Notes: generated by a model from the letters alone, not told the origin. Shown: positions 55,862-64,000, counted from the stretch's first letter. The stretch: 64,000 nucleotides of DNA from Arthrobacter sp. NIO-1057 (GCF_900094805.1 NZ_FMAT01000001.1:248001-312000), one strand, 5' to 3'. A program made the numbers and translations.

Positions 55862-56814
55862 CCAGCGGCGGATGGCTCCGTGTCCGTAGTGATGACCCAC
55901 TCGAACGCCTTGGCCTTGGACCGCGCCCCTTGGGCGGACTTCGAGCGGTTCGGCTCGCCCAGCTGCGCCAGAAGCCTCTCGGAGAGCTGTACCAGTTCGC
56001 CGAAGCGTTCAGGAGTCAGCCAGTCGGGCCGGGTTGCGAAGAGAATATCCTCGCTGGAGGTGTTGCCGCTGGCTCCCGGCGCGAAGGGGCAACCGCCCAA
56101 GCCGCCCAAAGCTCCATCAACCACTTCGGCTCCGGCGGCAATCGCTGCCAGCGTATTGGCCACTCCCAGCCCCCAGGTGTCGTGGCCGTGGAAGACGATG
56201 CGCCGTCGCGGCGAATTCTCCCGGACATTGGCGATCAGCGACGCCACCTGGGCGGGAACCGCCTGGCCAAGGGTGTCGCAGATGACGATGTCGCAGGTTC
56301 CTTCTGCACGCGGATCATTGGCGATCTGAAGAACCTTCGACTCCGGGACCTGGCCGTCGAAGGGGCAGGTGAAGGAGGTCGCCAAGCAGAGCTGGATCCT
56401 CCCGTTGACGGCCTGGGCGTAGCGGACCGCTTCGGGCAGGGCCGCCATGCTTTCTTCGGTGCTTCGCGAGATATTGGCTTGGTTATGCGCGTCGGAGACC
56501 GAGAGGCAGTACTGGAAATTGGTGATGCCCGCCTTCGCGGCCTTGGCCACATGTCCCGGGGTCGCCACCCAGATCCAGCAGTGCGCCAGTTCCTGCGGCG
56601 TCAATGCTTCGGCTACCTCAAGGGTGTTGGCCATCGGCGGCACCAGGTCGGCGCGGGCCATGGAGCCGAGCTCGATTTCCTGGACTCCCAGGCGCAACAG
56701 TTCCCGGACGGTCGCGATTTTCTCTTCGGTGCTCAAAAGCTTTCCGGTCAGCTGTAGTCCGTCGCGCAGGGTGACGTCGCGCAGGGTGGCTGCTGGTGTG
56801 AAGTTGTAGCTCAT
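55858..56814 (-). CDS. Hydroxymethylglutaryl-CoA lyase family protein
   Basis: 318 residues with a TIM-barrel DRE-TIM lyase pattern: VTLRDGLQ (metal-binding Asp), FHGHDTWGLGVANTLAA (HxH metal ligands) and the Cys loop GGLGGCPFAPGASGNTSSED. These are the HMG-CoA lyase hallmarks, cleaving HMG-CoA to acetyl-CoA and acetoacetate. A close substrate such as a citramalyl-type CoA ester cannot be excluded. The start overlaps the CoA-transferase gene by 4 bases (ATGA), so the two are coupled and probably act in sequence: CoA activation, then cleavage. Confidence 0.88.
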   Translation of the reverse strand: MSYNFTPAATLRDVTLRDGLQLTGKLLSTEEKIATVRELLRLGVQEIELGSMARADLVPPMANTLEVAEALTPQELAHCWIWVATPGHVAKAAKAGITNFQYCLSVSDAHNQANISRSTEESMAALPEAVRYAQAVNGRIQLCLATSFTCPFDGQVPESKVLQIANDPRAEGTCDIVICDTLGQAVPAQVASLIANVRENSPRRRIVFHGHDTWGLGVANTLAAIAAGAEVVDGALGGLGGCPFAPGASGNTSSEDILFATRPDWLTPERFGELVQLSERLLAQLGEPNRSKSAQGARSKAKAFEWVITTDTEPSAAG

Positions 56815-58070
56815 GCTTGGCTCGTTTCGCTGCTGGTGGCTTTCATGATTTCTTCCGGGCTGTAGCCCAGGAGCGTGCCGAGGACGTCATCGGTGTGCTC
56901 ACCGAGGTCCGGGCCGAGGTTCCGGATCGGCAGGGAGGCTGCGCCCATCACCGGGACGATCCCGGGGAATCCGACTCCGGGCAGCACTTCCTCGCCGGTG
57001 GAGACGTCGAAGTTCTGGATCATATTGCGGGCCTGGTACTGGGGCTCGTTGACGATATCCTCGGCCGTGTAAATGGGGCCGGCCGGAACGCCTGCGGCAT
57101 CCAGTACGGCTAATGCATCTGCGGAGTCCAGGGTGCCGCTCCAGGCGCCGATGGCCTGGTCGAGCATTTCGCGCTGTTCCCATCGCTGGGCGTTGGATTG
57201 CAGGTTCTCGTCGTTGGCCAAATCGGGGCGGCCGATGGCTTCCATGTACCTGCGGTAGATCCCATCGCCGTTGCCGGCCACCACGATGCTTGCCCCGTCG
57301 GCGCACAGATAGGCGTTGGACGGGGCGATGCCTTCCATCCGTCCTCCGGTGCGGGTCCGGGATTCGCCGTAGGCGCCCTGGTCGGGGATCAGCGATTCCA
57401 TCATGGAGAACATGGCCTCGTGCAAGGCGACGTCGATGATCCGGTGGTCCAGTGGCAGGGGATGATCGCCTGTGCTCTTGCGGTCGCGTTCGAAGAGGGC
57501 CATCACGGCTCCGAATGCGGCGTAGAGCCCGGCGATGGAGTCGCCGATGGAGACGCCCACGCGGACCGGGGCGCGGTCGGGGTCGCCGACCAGGTTGCGG
57601 AACCCGCTGAAGGCTTCGGCCACGGCGGCGAATCCCGGGCGTTCGGATAGCGGGCCGGTTTGGCCGAAGGCCGAGATCCGGGTGATCACCAGGTTCGGGT
57701 TCGCCGCGCTGAGCTCCTCTGGTCCGAGCCCCCATTTCTCCAGGGTTCCCGGCCGGAAGTTTTCCAGCAGCACGTCGCATTCGCGCACCAGATCGAGGAC
57801 CGCGGCCCGCCCGGCGTCGCTGCGTAGGTCGAGCACCACGGATTTCTTGTTCCGGTTGATCGTGCGATAGAGCATGGAGACGCTGCCCTTTTTCAGGCGC
57901 CAGTTGCGCAGTTCGTCGCCGGTTTTGGGGCGTTCGACCTTGATGACTTCGGCTCCGAAGTCCGCCAGCAGGCGTCCGGCGGTGGGCGCTGCGATGTAGT
58001 TGCCCAGCTCCAGGACGCGGATGCCTTCCAGCGGGGCGATGGCCTTGGCGGCTCGATCTTGGTGGCTCAT
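56811..58070 (-). CDS. Family III CoA-transferase (CaiB/BaiF)
   Basis: 419 residues. GIRVLELGNYIAAPTAGRLLADFGAEVIKVE is the family N-terminus (read as a block); LLENFRPGTLEKWGLGPEEL and RISAFGQTGP follow, and the conserved Asp of SIGDSIAG near residue 177 is the expected catalytic residue. Strong AAGGAG ribosome binding site. Probably moves CoA from succinyl- or acetyl-CoA to a dicarboxylate. Mammalian SUGCT of this family acts on glutarate and HMG, which agrees with the adjacent lyase. Confidence 0.88.
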   Translation of the reverse strand: MSHQDRAAKAIAPLEGIRVLELGNYIAAPTAGRLLADFGAEVIKVERPKTGDELRNWRLKKGSVSMLYRTINRNKKSVVLDLRSDAGRAAVLDLVRECDVLLENFRPGTLEKWGLGPEELSAANPNLVITRISAFGQTGPLSERPGFAAVAEAFSGFRNLVGDPDRAPVRVGVSIGDSIAGLYAAFGAVMALFERDRKSTGDHPLPLDHRIIDVALHEAMFSMMESLIPDQGAYGESRTRTGGRMEGIAPSNAYLCADGASIVVAGNGDGIYRRYMEAIGRPDLANDENLQSNAQRWEQREMLDQAIGAWSGTLDSADALAVLDAAGVPAGPIYTAEDIVNEPQYQARNMIQNFDVSTGEEVLPGVGFPGIVPVMGAASLPIRNLGPDLGEHTDDVLGTLLGYSPEEIMKATSSETSQA

Positions 58071-58097
58071 ATGTAGCTCCTTGTCAGGTGGCTGGAA

Positions 58098-59522
58098 TCA
58101 GATGAAGATGCTCATGACCAGAACGAGTCCCAGCGCGATCACCGAGGCGACGGAAACGCCGACGGTCACCGACTTCAGGGCGCCTCGAACGGTTTGGCCC
58201 AGCAGGGATTGCAGCAGCCAGAAGGTATTGGAGGTTACGTGGATCATGAACAGCGAGCCGGCGCCGGCGGCCAGCGCGATGAGCACCGGATCCAGCCCCA
58301 GTGCCGGGGCGATCGGTGCGAGCATGCCGGCGGCGGTGATCGCCGAGAGCGTCACCGAGCCCACGGCGATGTGCAGCACCGCGGCAATCACCCAGACGAC
58401 CACCAGTGGTGCAACTGCGCTGGCACTGAAGAATCCGCCGAGGATATCTCCCAGTCCGGCGGCGGCCACGGTAGCTGCCAGCGAACCGCCAGCGCCGGTG
58501 AGCAACAGGATCTGCCCGCTTTCCTTGAAGCCGGTGCTGATTGCGTCCTCCACGCCCTTTTGGCCGATGGCTCCCCGTGCCACGATGGTGGTGCCGATCA
58601 TGCCGATGAGCAGGGCGACCACGGGGTTGCCCAGAAGTTCCAGCACGCCGTTCTGGAACTTGGCGATTTCGGCGATCGCGCCGGCGGCAATGAGGATCAG
58701 CGAAAGCAGCAGGGGAGCGAAGAGCAGCAGCAGAGAGGTTTCGCGCTTGCCTTCGGGGCCAACGGCCAGCTTCACCGCGCCGGGATCGGCCTGCGGCTGC
58801 TGGCCATCGTCCATGCCAACGCTGCCGCGGGCAGGTTGGTTCGGGGTGCTCTGCGGGTAGTCATCGTCCTCGAAGACATTCTGCTCGTCGCGCGCTGGCT
58901 TCCAGAACCCGCGGCGGAACAGGAAGGACATGATCAGCACCGCGAGCAGGACCGTCGGCACCACCAGCAGCAGTCCGCAGATCAGCATCTTGCCTAGCGA
59001 TACGCCCAGCACGCCGGCTACCGCCAAGGCGCCGACGCCGGGAACCATGAAGATGATGCCGCACTCCAGAGAAATGGCCATGGCCGTGGCCAGCCGGGCG
59101 GTGCCCATCGGACCGATCTTGGTGGCCATGCGACGTGCCAGCGGGGCCGAGATGACGATCAGGACGTCAACGAAGATCGACTGCAGCACGGTGCTCATGG
59201 CTACCGCCATGGAGTAGGGCAAGGCCTTCGGCCCGAACACCGAGAGCAGGCGTTCAACCAGGCGGCGGATCGCGCCGACCTCGTTGAGGATGGATCCCAT
59301 CAGCACGCCGAAGGCGATCAGCAGGCCGACTTCCATCATGATGTCGCCGAAGCCCTTGGTGATGGTCTCGATGGTCTTGCTGATGCCAAGTTGCGTGCTC
59401 AGTCCCAGATACAGGGAGCCGAGGATCAGCCCGATGACGGGGTTGACCTTGAATTTGACGATCAGCAGCACCGTGGCGAGCACGGCCACGGCGGTGTTTA
59501 TCAGAATCGCTGTATCTGACAT
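58098..59522 (-). CDS. GntP-family permease
   Basis: 474 residues with about 12 membrane helices. GLILGSLYLGL, LLIAFGVLMGSILNEVGA and the paired FVDVLIVISAPLARR and SLECGIIFMVPGVGALAVAG regions are typical of gluconate/organic-acid:H+ symporters. A hydrophilic, acidic cytoplasmic loop lies in the middle (about residues 215-255). It heads the operon that continues with the CoA-transferase and lyase, so it probably imports the acid they degrade. The exact substrate is unknown. Confidence 0.88.
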   Translation of the reverse strand: MSDTAILINTAVAVLATVLLIVKFKVNPVIGLILGSLYLGLSTQLGISKTIETITKGFGDIMMEVGLLIAFGVLMGSILNEVGAIRRLVERLLSVFGPKALPYSMAVAMSTVLQSIFVDVLIVISAPLARRMATKIGPMGTARLATAMAISLECGIIFMVPGVGALAVAGVLGVSLGKMLICGLLLVVPTVLLAVLIMSFLFRRGFWKPARDEQNVFEDDDYPQSTPNQPARGSVGMDDGQQPQADPGAVKLAVGPEGKRETSLLLLFAPLLLSLILIAAGAIAEIAKFQNGVLELLGNPVVALLIGMIGTTIVARGAIGQKGVEDAISTGFKESGQILLLTGAGGSLAATVAAAGLGDILGGFFSASAVAPLVVVWVIAAVLHIAVGSVTLSAITAAGMLAPIAPALGLDPVLIALAAGAGSLFMIHVTSNTFWLLQSLLGQTVRGALKSVTVGVSVASVIALGLVLVMSIFI

Positions 59523-59613
59523 GGGAATCCGATCTTCGTTGATAACGGGTAGACGTGAGCTGGGTCACGAAACTCAGATTCATAGTATGAGTTGCAACCC
59601 ACGATGTAAACTT

Positions 59614-59652
59614 CGTGTCGTTATTGAGTCATTGGCGATCGGCAGGCATTTG
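59614..59652 (+). pseudogene. Micro-relic of an IS1634-type transposase
   Basis: A 13-codon stretch reads RVVIESLAIGRHL, 9 of 13 identical to TVVFAALAIGRHL of the IS1634 fragment at 30 kb. At DNA level 59632-59653 matches 30058-30079 at 20 of 22 bases. Too short for certainty; it lies at the junction between the permease and acyl-CoA synthetase genes. Confidence 0.35.
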
Positions 59653-59664
59653 CGCTTAACCGCA

Positions 59665-59696
59665 GCGGGCCCCGCAGCAACAAGCTGCGGGCCCGC
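59665..59696 (-). terminator. GC-rich hairpin after acyl-CoA synthetase copy 2
   Basis: A stem of 13 pairs with a single-base bulge (59665-59678 with 59684-59696) around AACAA, 21 bases past the minus-strand stop. No good T-tract follows. Confidence 0.5.
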
Positions 59697-59717
59697 CGGG
59701 GCGCGTGTTCAGAGTGG

Positions 59718-61424
59718 TTATGATTTCAGCGAAGGGAAGTCCGTATCCCGGTATTCCTTGCCCGCTGGTTCGCCGCCATTAAAACGGCGCTCCTCGGCCT
59801 GGCGCAATTCCACGCGGCGGATCTTGCCCGAAATGGTTTTGGGCAATTGGGCGAACTCGATGCGCCGCACCCGCTTGAAGGCCGCGAGGTGCTCGCGGCA
59901 ATGCGCCAAAATCGACTCCGCGAGTTCGGGGCCGGGCTGCGCGTTGGTCGTGGGAACGATATAGGCCTTCGGCACGCTCAAGCGCAATTCATCCGGGGCT
60001 GGCACCACTGCTGCCTCGGCCACCCCGGGATGCTCGATCAACACGGATTCCAGCTCGAAGGGGCTGATCTTGTAGTCGCTGGACTTGAATACGTCATCGG
60101 CGCGGCCCACATAGGTCAAGACACCGTGTTCGTCCCGCTCGGCGATATCCCCGGTGTGGTAGACCCCGTCACGGAAGACCTCGGCGGTCTTCTCCGGGTT
60201 CTCGAAGTACCCCTTCATCAGCCCCAGCGGGCGGGGATCGGTCACCAGGCAGATTTCGCCCAGATCCCCGACCTCGCCGGTAGCCGGGTCGCGCAGGATG
60301 ATGCTGTAGCCGGGCATTGCGCGGCCCATGGCGCCGATGGTGATCGGCACTCCCGGCGGATTGGCGATCTGCACCGTGGTTTCGGTCTGGCCAAAGCCGT
60401 CGCGGATGACCTGGCCCCAGGATTTCTGCACCTGGTCGATGACTTCGGCATTCAGCGGTTCGCCGGCGGAGACCAGCTTTTGCGGCGCCGTCTTCAAGGC
60501 GCCCAGATCCGCCTGGATCAGCAGGCGCCACACGGTCGGCGGAGCGCAGAAGCTGGTGACCTTTTCGGTGTCCATCTGGTTCATCAGCGCGATCGGATCG
60601 AAGCGGTCATAGTTGTAGAGGAATACGGTGGCTTCGGCGATCCACGGCGCGAACAGGTTGGACCACGCGTGCTTGGCCCAGCCCGGGGAAGCGACATTCA
60701 GATGCACATCGCCTGGTTCCAGGCCGATCCAGAACATCGTGCTCAAGTGGCCCACCGGGTAGGACGTATGGGTGTGCTCCACCAGCTTGGCCTTGGAAGT
60801 GGTGCCAGAGGTGAAGTAGCGCAAGAGCGTTTCATCGGCGCGCGTGGGGGAATCGAGCTGGAAACTGGCCTCGGCCTGGTGGGACTTCGCGTAGTTGAGA
60901 TTTTCTTCTGGCACGCTGCCGCCGATCTGGATCAGCGTGTAGTCCCCGGGCACGGTGTCGAACTTCTGGATCTCGGCCTCGTTGGTGATCACCCATTGGA
61001 TGCGGCCGCGATCGATCCGGTCGGCCAGGTCCGTGGGCGTCAGCTGCGTGGTGCACGGGATCAGGATCGCCCCGAGCTTGATTCCGGCCAGCATCGATTC
61101 CCAGAGCTCAACCTGGTTGCCGAGCATGACTGCGATCGTATGGCCTCGGGTTACTCCCTGATCGCTGAGCCATCGCGCGAGCTGCGTGGAGCGCTGTGAG
61201 AGCTCGGCCCAACTGCGGCGTGTGGAGCTGCCGTCGCGTTCGGTGATGATCAGTGCCGGCGTATCGGCTCTTTGCGGATCCTTGGCCACTTGGTCGAACC
61301 AGTCGAAGCCGAAGTTGAACTCGCTGAACTCGGGCCAGCGGAATTCTTCCCGCGCCGTCTCGTAGTCCTCGCGCAATTCCAGGAGCCGATCTCGGGCTGC
61401 TCTGAATTCATCGGTAACGCTCAC
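59718..61424 (-). CDS. Acyl-CoA synthetase (AMP-forming), copy 2
   Basis: 568 residues from GTG 61424, supported by GGAAGG 6 bases upstream; the open frame reaches 61553 without support. Same motifs as copy 1: YFTSGTTSKAKLVEHTH, GFGQTETTVQ, YHTGD and KTISGKIRRVELR. By eye it shares about two-thirds of residues with the copy at 53118, end to end, and the two flank the regulator-lyase-transferase-permease block. Probably a duplicated enzyme with diverged substrate preference. Strongly GC-rich codon use. Confidence 0.85.
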   Translation of the reverse strand: MSVTDEFRAARDRLLELREDYETAREEFRWPEFSEFNFGFDWFDQVAKDPQRADTPALIITERDGSSTRRSWAELSQRSTQLARWLSDQGVTRGHTIAVMLGNQVELWESMLAGIKLGAILIPCTTQLTPTDLADRIDRGRIQWVITNEAEIQKFDTVPGDYTLIQIGGSVPEENLNYAKSHQAEASFQLDSPTRADETLLRYFTSGTTSKAKLVEHTHTSYPVGHLSTMFWIGLEPGDVHLNVASPGWAKHAWSNLFAPWIAEATVFLYNYDRFDPIALMNQMDTEKVTSFCAPPTVWRLLIQADLGALKTAPQKLVSAGEPLNAEVIDQVQKSWGQVIRDGFGQTETTVQIANPPGVPITIGAMGRAMPGYSIILRDPATGEVGDLGEICLVTDPRPLGLMKGYFENPEKTAEVFRDGVYHTGDIAERDEHGVLTYVGRADDVFKSSDYKISPFELESVLIEHPGVAEAAVVPAPDELRLSVPKAYIVPTTNAQPGPELAESILAHCREHLAAFKRVRRIEFAQLPKTISGKIRRVELRQAEERRFNGGEPAGKEYRDTDFPSLKS

Positions 61425-61485
61425 AACTGACCTTCCGTCGCTGGGACTAGGGCACCCCACATCATCGTGAGGCAGATCACTTGCC

Positions 61486-61514
61486 AATATACTTTGAAGT
61501 CCAAGGGTTTGAAA
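61486..61514 (-). promoter_or_regulatory. Putative promoter of acyl-CoA synthetase copy 2
   Basis: On the minus strand TTTCAA (61509-61514), 17 bases, then TATATT (61486-61491). The GTATATTGG context is shared with the copy 1 promoter. Confidence 0.4.
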
Positions 61515-61534
61515 GCGCAATTGGCGCCAAACTG

Positions 61535-61562
61535 TTGAATCGGATGATGCCACGCGTATTTA
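61535..61562 (+). promoter_or_regulatory. Putative promoter of the PfkB kinase gene
   Basis: TTGAAT (61535-61540), 16 bases, TATTTA (61557-61562). The ATG at 61571 begins 9 bases after the -10, and no ribosome binding site exists, so the transcript may be leaderless. Confidence 0.45.
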
Positions 61563-61570
61563 ATAAGTGC

Positions 61571-62431
61571 ATGACTCACATGCCCAAGGTGCTCGTCTGT
61601 GGTCCATCCAGCTGGAATCAGCTCGTTGAGCTCGACCGCTTGCCCGACCCCCGGCCTCAGCAGCTATCCGCCCGCAACGATTGGTACACCGTGGGTGGAA
61701 CCTCTGCGGGCAAAGCGCTGCACTTGAATTCCTTGGGTGTTGCGACGACGCTCTTCACGCCGCTGGCCAACGATGAGCCGGGGCGCCTGCTGCGACAGGT
61801 GCTCGGTGGCGCGGGCGTCAACCTGCAAGCGATTTCCAGCGTGAGCACCGAGCGGCATATTAACCTCATGGCTGGCGGGCAACGCGTATCCATCTATCTG
61901 GCAACGCCCTCAGCTGTCGAGGACGCGGACGTTGATGCCCTCTGTTCGATCATTGGGGAAGCGGACCTGGCGGTGGTTGACCTGAGCGAGTTGGGGTTGA
62001 GGATTATCGGGCAACTCGCCGAGCCGCCTGTACCGCTATGGGTGGACTTGCATGACTTCGATGGCACGGCCCAATTTCATCGGCCATTCTTGAGGGCGGC
62101 CTCGGTGGTCTTCATGAACGATGATGCAACCAGCGATCCGTGGGAGCTGATGGCCACCTGCCTGCGCCATGGCCCGGAAATGGCCATTTGCACGCGTGGA
62201 GCGCGGGGTGCGGTGGCAATGGATCGCCAGGGGCGGCGCTGGGAAGTGGCTGCGCCAAAGGTCGAGGTGATCGACAGCAATGGTGCCGGCGATGCCTTCA
62301 TGGCCGGTTTTCTCGCCGCTTACCAGCGGGGATCATCGGTGCAAGCGGCTTTGGAGGCAGCTGCCGGGGCGGCCGCTGTGGCGCTATCGAGCCGGCATCT
62401 GCATCCAGATCTCGCCCGGTTGCTCGCCTAG
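61571..62431 (+). CDS. PfkB-family carbohydrate kinase
   Basis: 286 residues from ATG 61571; an ATG at 61580 is also possible, and the frame extends upstream to 61481 without support. Ribokinase-fold motifs: VGGTSAGKALHLNSLG near residue 38 and the catalytic signature DSNGAGDAFMAGF near 237. It phosphorylates a sugar or nucleoside; the residues that specify the substrate are not diagnostic. A single gene between two unrelated units. Confidence 0.85.
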   Translation: MTHMPKVLVCGPSSWNQLVELDRLPDPRPQQLSARNDWYTVGGTSAGKALHLNSLGVATTLFTPLANDEPGRLLRQVLGGAGVNLQAISSVSTERHINLMAGGQRVSIYLATPSAVEDADVDALCSIIGEADLAVVDLSELGLRIIGQLAEPPVPLWVDLHDFDGTAQFHRPFLRAASVVFMNDDATSDPWELMATCLRHGPEMAICTRGARGAVAMDRQGRRWEVAAPKVEVIDSNGAGDAFMAGFLAAYQRGSSVQAALEAAAGAAAVALSSRHLHPDLARLLA

Positions 62432-62486
62432 TGCCAATGGTGTGCGCCGAGTTTGCGAGAGTGATGATCGGAACATGCCGATTTAC

Positions 62487-62515
62487 TTGAAGCCTCAACT
62501 AAATCGGCGTATGGT
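62487..62515 (+). promoter_or_regulatory. Putative promoter of the VOC protein gene
   Basis: TTGAAG (62487-62492), 17 bases, TATGGT (62510-62515), about 42 bases before the start codon. Confidence 0.45.
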
Positions 62516-62557
62516 TGGAGGTAACAAGAAGTCCTGATCCGAAAGAAGGCACTGGCC

Positions 62558-63427
62558 ATGACCATGCTCAAAGAAGACAAGCTCGCCGCAGCCACTCATA
62601 TGAACGCCGTGCAGTTGAAAGTCGGCGACATGAAGGTCATGAGCGAGTACTACCAAAAAGCGCTGGGGCTCACGGTACTGGAAGAAACCGCAGAAGGAAC
62701 CCGGCTAGGCCGCGGAACTCAGGAACTCGTTAACCTGCGCAATGCCCCAGGACTGAAATTGTCAGCTCGTAGTGAAGCTGGGCTCTTCCATACTGCCCTG
62801 CTGTTCAATAACCAGGCAGATCTTGCCGCTACCGTGCTCTCAGCCGCCCAGTTTGATCAGAGTAAGTTTGTCGGAAGCTCGGACCATCTAGTCTCTGAGG
62901 CTTTCTACTTCACTGATCCAGAGGGTAACGGAATTGAGTTGTACTGGGACCGCCCTCGCGATATCTGGACCTGGAATAACGGTGAAGTCAGCATGGATAC
63001 CATCTACCTGGACCCCAACAAATACCTCAATGCTCACCTCAGTGAGCAGGCAGTGAATTCTTTGCAGTCGGCGAGCGCCGATATCGGCCATGTACACCTA
63101 CAGGTAGGTGATGTGGCCACCGCCCGCTCGTTCTACGTCAACACTTTGGGCTTTGATGAAACCACCTCGCTGGGCAACCAGGCATTGTTCGTGTCCGCCG
63201 GAGGCTACCACCATCACATGGCCATGAATGTTTGGAACTCGCGAGGCGCAGGTCCCCGTAAGGACACCCTGGGTCTGGGCGAAGTACTGATCAATGTTCC
63301 CAACGCCGATGAAGTCGGCAAGTTGGCGCAGCGATTGAGCTTCGCCAAAGTCGAGCACCACCACACCGGGGCAGAGCTGCGTTTTAAGGATCCATGGAAT
63401 AACCAGCTGCGCGTAACTGTCGCCTAA
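62558..63427 (+). CDS. Two-domain VOC protein (catechol 2,3-dioxygenase / CatE-like)
   Basis: 289 residues with two tandem vicinal-oxygen-chelate modules. Module 1 (about 12-130) has MNAVQLKVGDMKVMSEYYQ and FYFTDPEGNGIELYWDRP; module 2 (about 170-289) has IGHVHLQVGDVATARSFY and ELRFKDPWNNQLRV. The His/Glu metal-ligand pattern resembles Bacillus CatE-type extradiol dioxygenases. Whether it is a ring-cleaving dioxygenase or a glyoxalase-like enzyme cannot be told. AAAGAAGG precedes the ATG. Confidence 0.85.
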   Translation: MTMLKEDKLAAATHMNAVQLKVGDMKVMSEYYQKALGLTVLEETAEGTRLGRGTQELVNLRNAPGLKLSARSEAGLFHTALLFNNQADLAATVLSAAQFDQSKFVGSSDHLVSEAFYFTDPEGNGIELYWDRPRDIWTWNNGEVSMDTIYLDPNKYLNAHLSEQAVNSLQSASADIGHVHLQVGDVATARSFYVNTLGFDETTSLGNQALFVSAGGYHHHMAMNVWNSRGAGPRKDTLGLGEVLINVPNADEVGKLAQRLSFAKVEHHHTGAELRFKDPWNNQLRVTVA

Positions 63428-63467
63428 TTGCTGAGCATCCAGTGGGGGACTGGCCCTAACCCTGGGC

Positions 63468-64000
63468 TCACGCAGTCCTAAGGTGTTTGTCGATCACCTC
63501 GGCGGTCAGTGGCTCGGTGAGCAATGGCTGGAAGTCTCCCTGTTCGCGGCCACGTAAGACTTGAGCAGCGAAGAGGTCCGGGGATCTGACGTCGCAATGC
63601 GTCAGATCTTCGGGCGCTAGTTCCCACCACGCGCTGGCCTGTAAGGCTTGGGCGGTTTCTGGCTCAAAGCGATCTCGGATAACTCGTGCCGGAACTCCGC
63701 CCACCACCGTGTAGGGATCTACATCGTTGGTGACCACGGAATTTGAAGCGATGACTGCGCCATCTCCAATGGTGATCCCGTGGCCTAGGGTGACTTTCTC
63801 ACCAATCCAAACATCGTTACCGATGGAGATCTTGCCGGCTTTGTAGCCAAATTTTGTCGAGTTCAGCTCGACCCCGCGATCTTCGCTATAGGTCTGTGCC
63901 AGTAGCTTCTGGTTGTAAAACACTGGACTGGTTGAAGCCCACTCATGAGGATGGCGGGCACCCATTACGCTCATGCCCTTGGCGATAGAGGTAAAACGCC
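63468..64000 (-). CDS. Hexapeptide-repeat O-acetyltransferase (CatB/xenobiotic type), 5'-truncated by window edge
   Basis: The frame is open to the window end, so the true start is outside; the visible 177 residues begin RFTSIAKGMSVMGARHPHEW, equivalent to the GRxxSIA...H block of the CatB family with its catalytic His. Left-handed beta-helix repeats follow (ISIGNDVWIGEKVTLGHGI, IGDGAVIASNSVVTNDV, TVVGGVPARVIRDRF). It transfers an acetyl group from acetyl-CoA to a hydroxylated substrate. It converges with the VOC gene across 40 bases. Acceptor unknown. Confidence 0.85.
   Translation of the reverse strand, partial: RFTSIAKGMSVMGARHPHEWASTSPVFYNQKLLAQTYSEDRGVELNSTKFGYKAGKISIGNDVWIGEKVTLGHGITIGDGAVIASNSVVTNDVDPYTVVGGVPARVIRDRFEPETAQALQASAWWELAPEDLTHCDVRSPDLFAAQVLRGREQGDFQPLLTEPLTAEVIDKHLRTA

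Noticed and set aside
61476-62500. Similar sequences near 61482 and 62476 (TGCC.AT..ACTT.GAAG) as a shared operator
   Set aside because: The match is short and gapped, and lies over different promoter elements.
1-64000. tRNA, SRP RNA, RNase P RNA or other structured RNA genes
   Set aside because: Intergenic regions were read on both strands for cloverleaf ends and known cores; none was convincing.

Overview
The window looks like a chromosome segment of a high-GC Gram-positive bacterium of the Micrococcaceae (Arthrobacter/Glutamicibacter-like). This is an inference from protein flavour, the actinobacterial gene order yceD-rpmF-rnc-mutM / smc / ftsY / ffh, frequent GTG/TTG starts, apparently leaderless genes and LCP/teichoic-acid genes. 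No rRNA, tRNA or CRISPR array was seen. Most of the window has moderate GC; from about 49 kb, and most clearly 51.8-62.4 kb, it is visibly more GC-rich.

Layout. 0-11.6 kb: core housekeeping (partial plsC, gpsA, ddl, a DUF3515 lipoprotein, an LCP protein, a DAK2/DhaL protein, recG, rsmD, a spermidine-synthase-like methyltransferase-fold protein, an aminotransferase, coaD, galU). 11.7-24.8 kb: a cell-wall glycopolymer cluster with a second LCP ligase, an ABC-2 exporter (TagG/TagH type), two GT2 enzymes, a CDP-alcohol phosphotransferase with an altered motif, glycerol-3-phosphate cytidylyltransferase (tagD), two single-domain CDP-glycerol glycerophosphotransferase-like proteins and a very large TPR-TagF-GT4 fusion. 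galU and tagD would supply UDP-glucose and CDP-glycerol, the transferases build the chain, TagGH exports it and LCP attaches it.

25-27.5 kb: yceD-rpmF-rnc-mutM. 27.6-30.2 kb: an insertion-sequence graveyard, with a decayed IS481-like element inside long inverted repeats flanked by fragments of two other IS families. 30.3-41.7 kb: a Tat-type propeller lipoprotein, a serine beta-lactamase-fold protein, smc, a GT2 enzyme, an MFS exporter and ftsY. 42-48 kb: a surface/secreted-protein locus in which two genes carry in-frame stop codons (an SH3b-gamma-glutamylcyclotransferase protein with two ambers, and a coiled-coil lipoprotein with one ochre), plus an SGNH acyltransferase. 48-51.7 kb: amt, preceded by a striking 11-bp-periodic GlnR-like operator, an ABC-transporter fragment, and ffh.

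51.8-62.4 kb: an unrecognised 397-aa protein, then a GC-rich catabolic block. It has two paralogous acyl-CoA synthetases flanking an IclR regulator, an HMG-CoA-lyase-family enzyme, a family III CoA-transferase and a GntP permease, with a PfkB kinase beside them. The lyase, CoA-transferase and permease form one tight operon. The best reading is uptake, CoA activation and retro-aldol cleavage of a branched hydroxy-dicarboxylate. The window ends with a two-domain VOC protein and a truncated hexapeptide acyltransferase.

Several convergent gene pairs are separated by long perfect hairpins that can terminate both strands.
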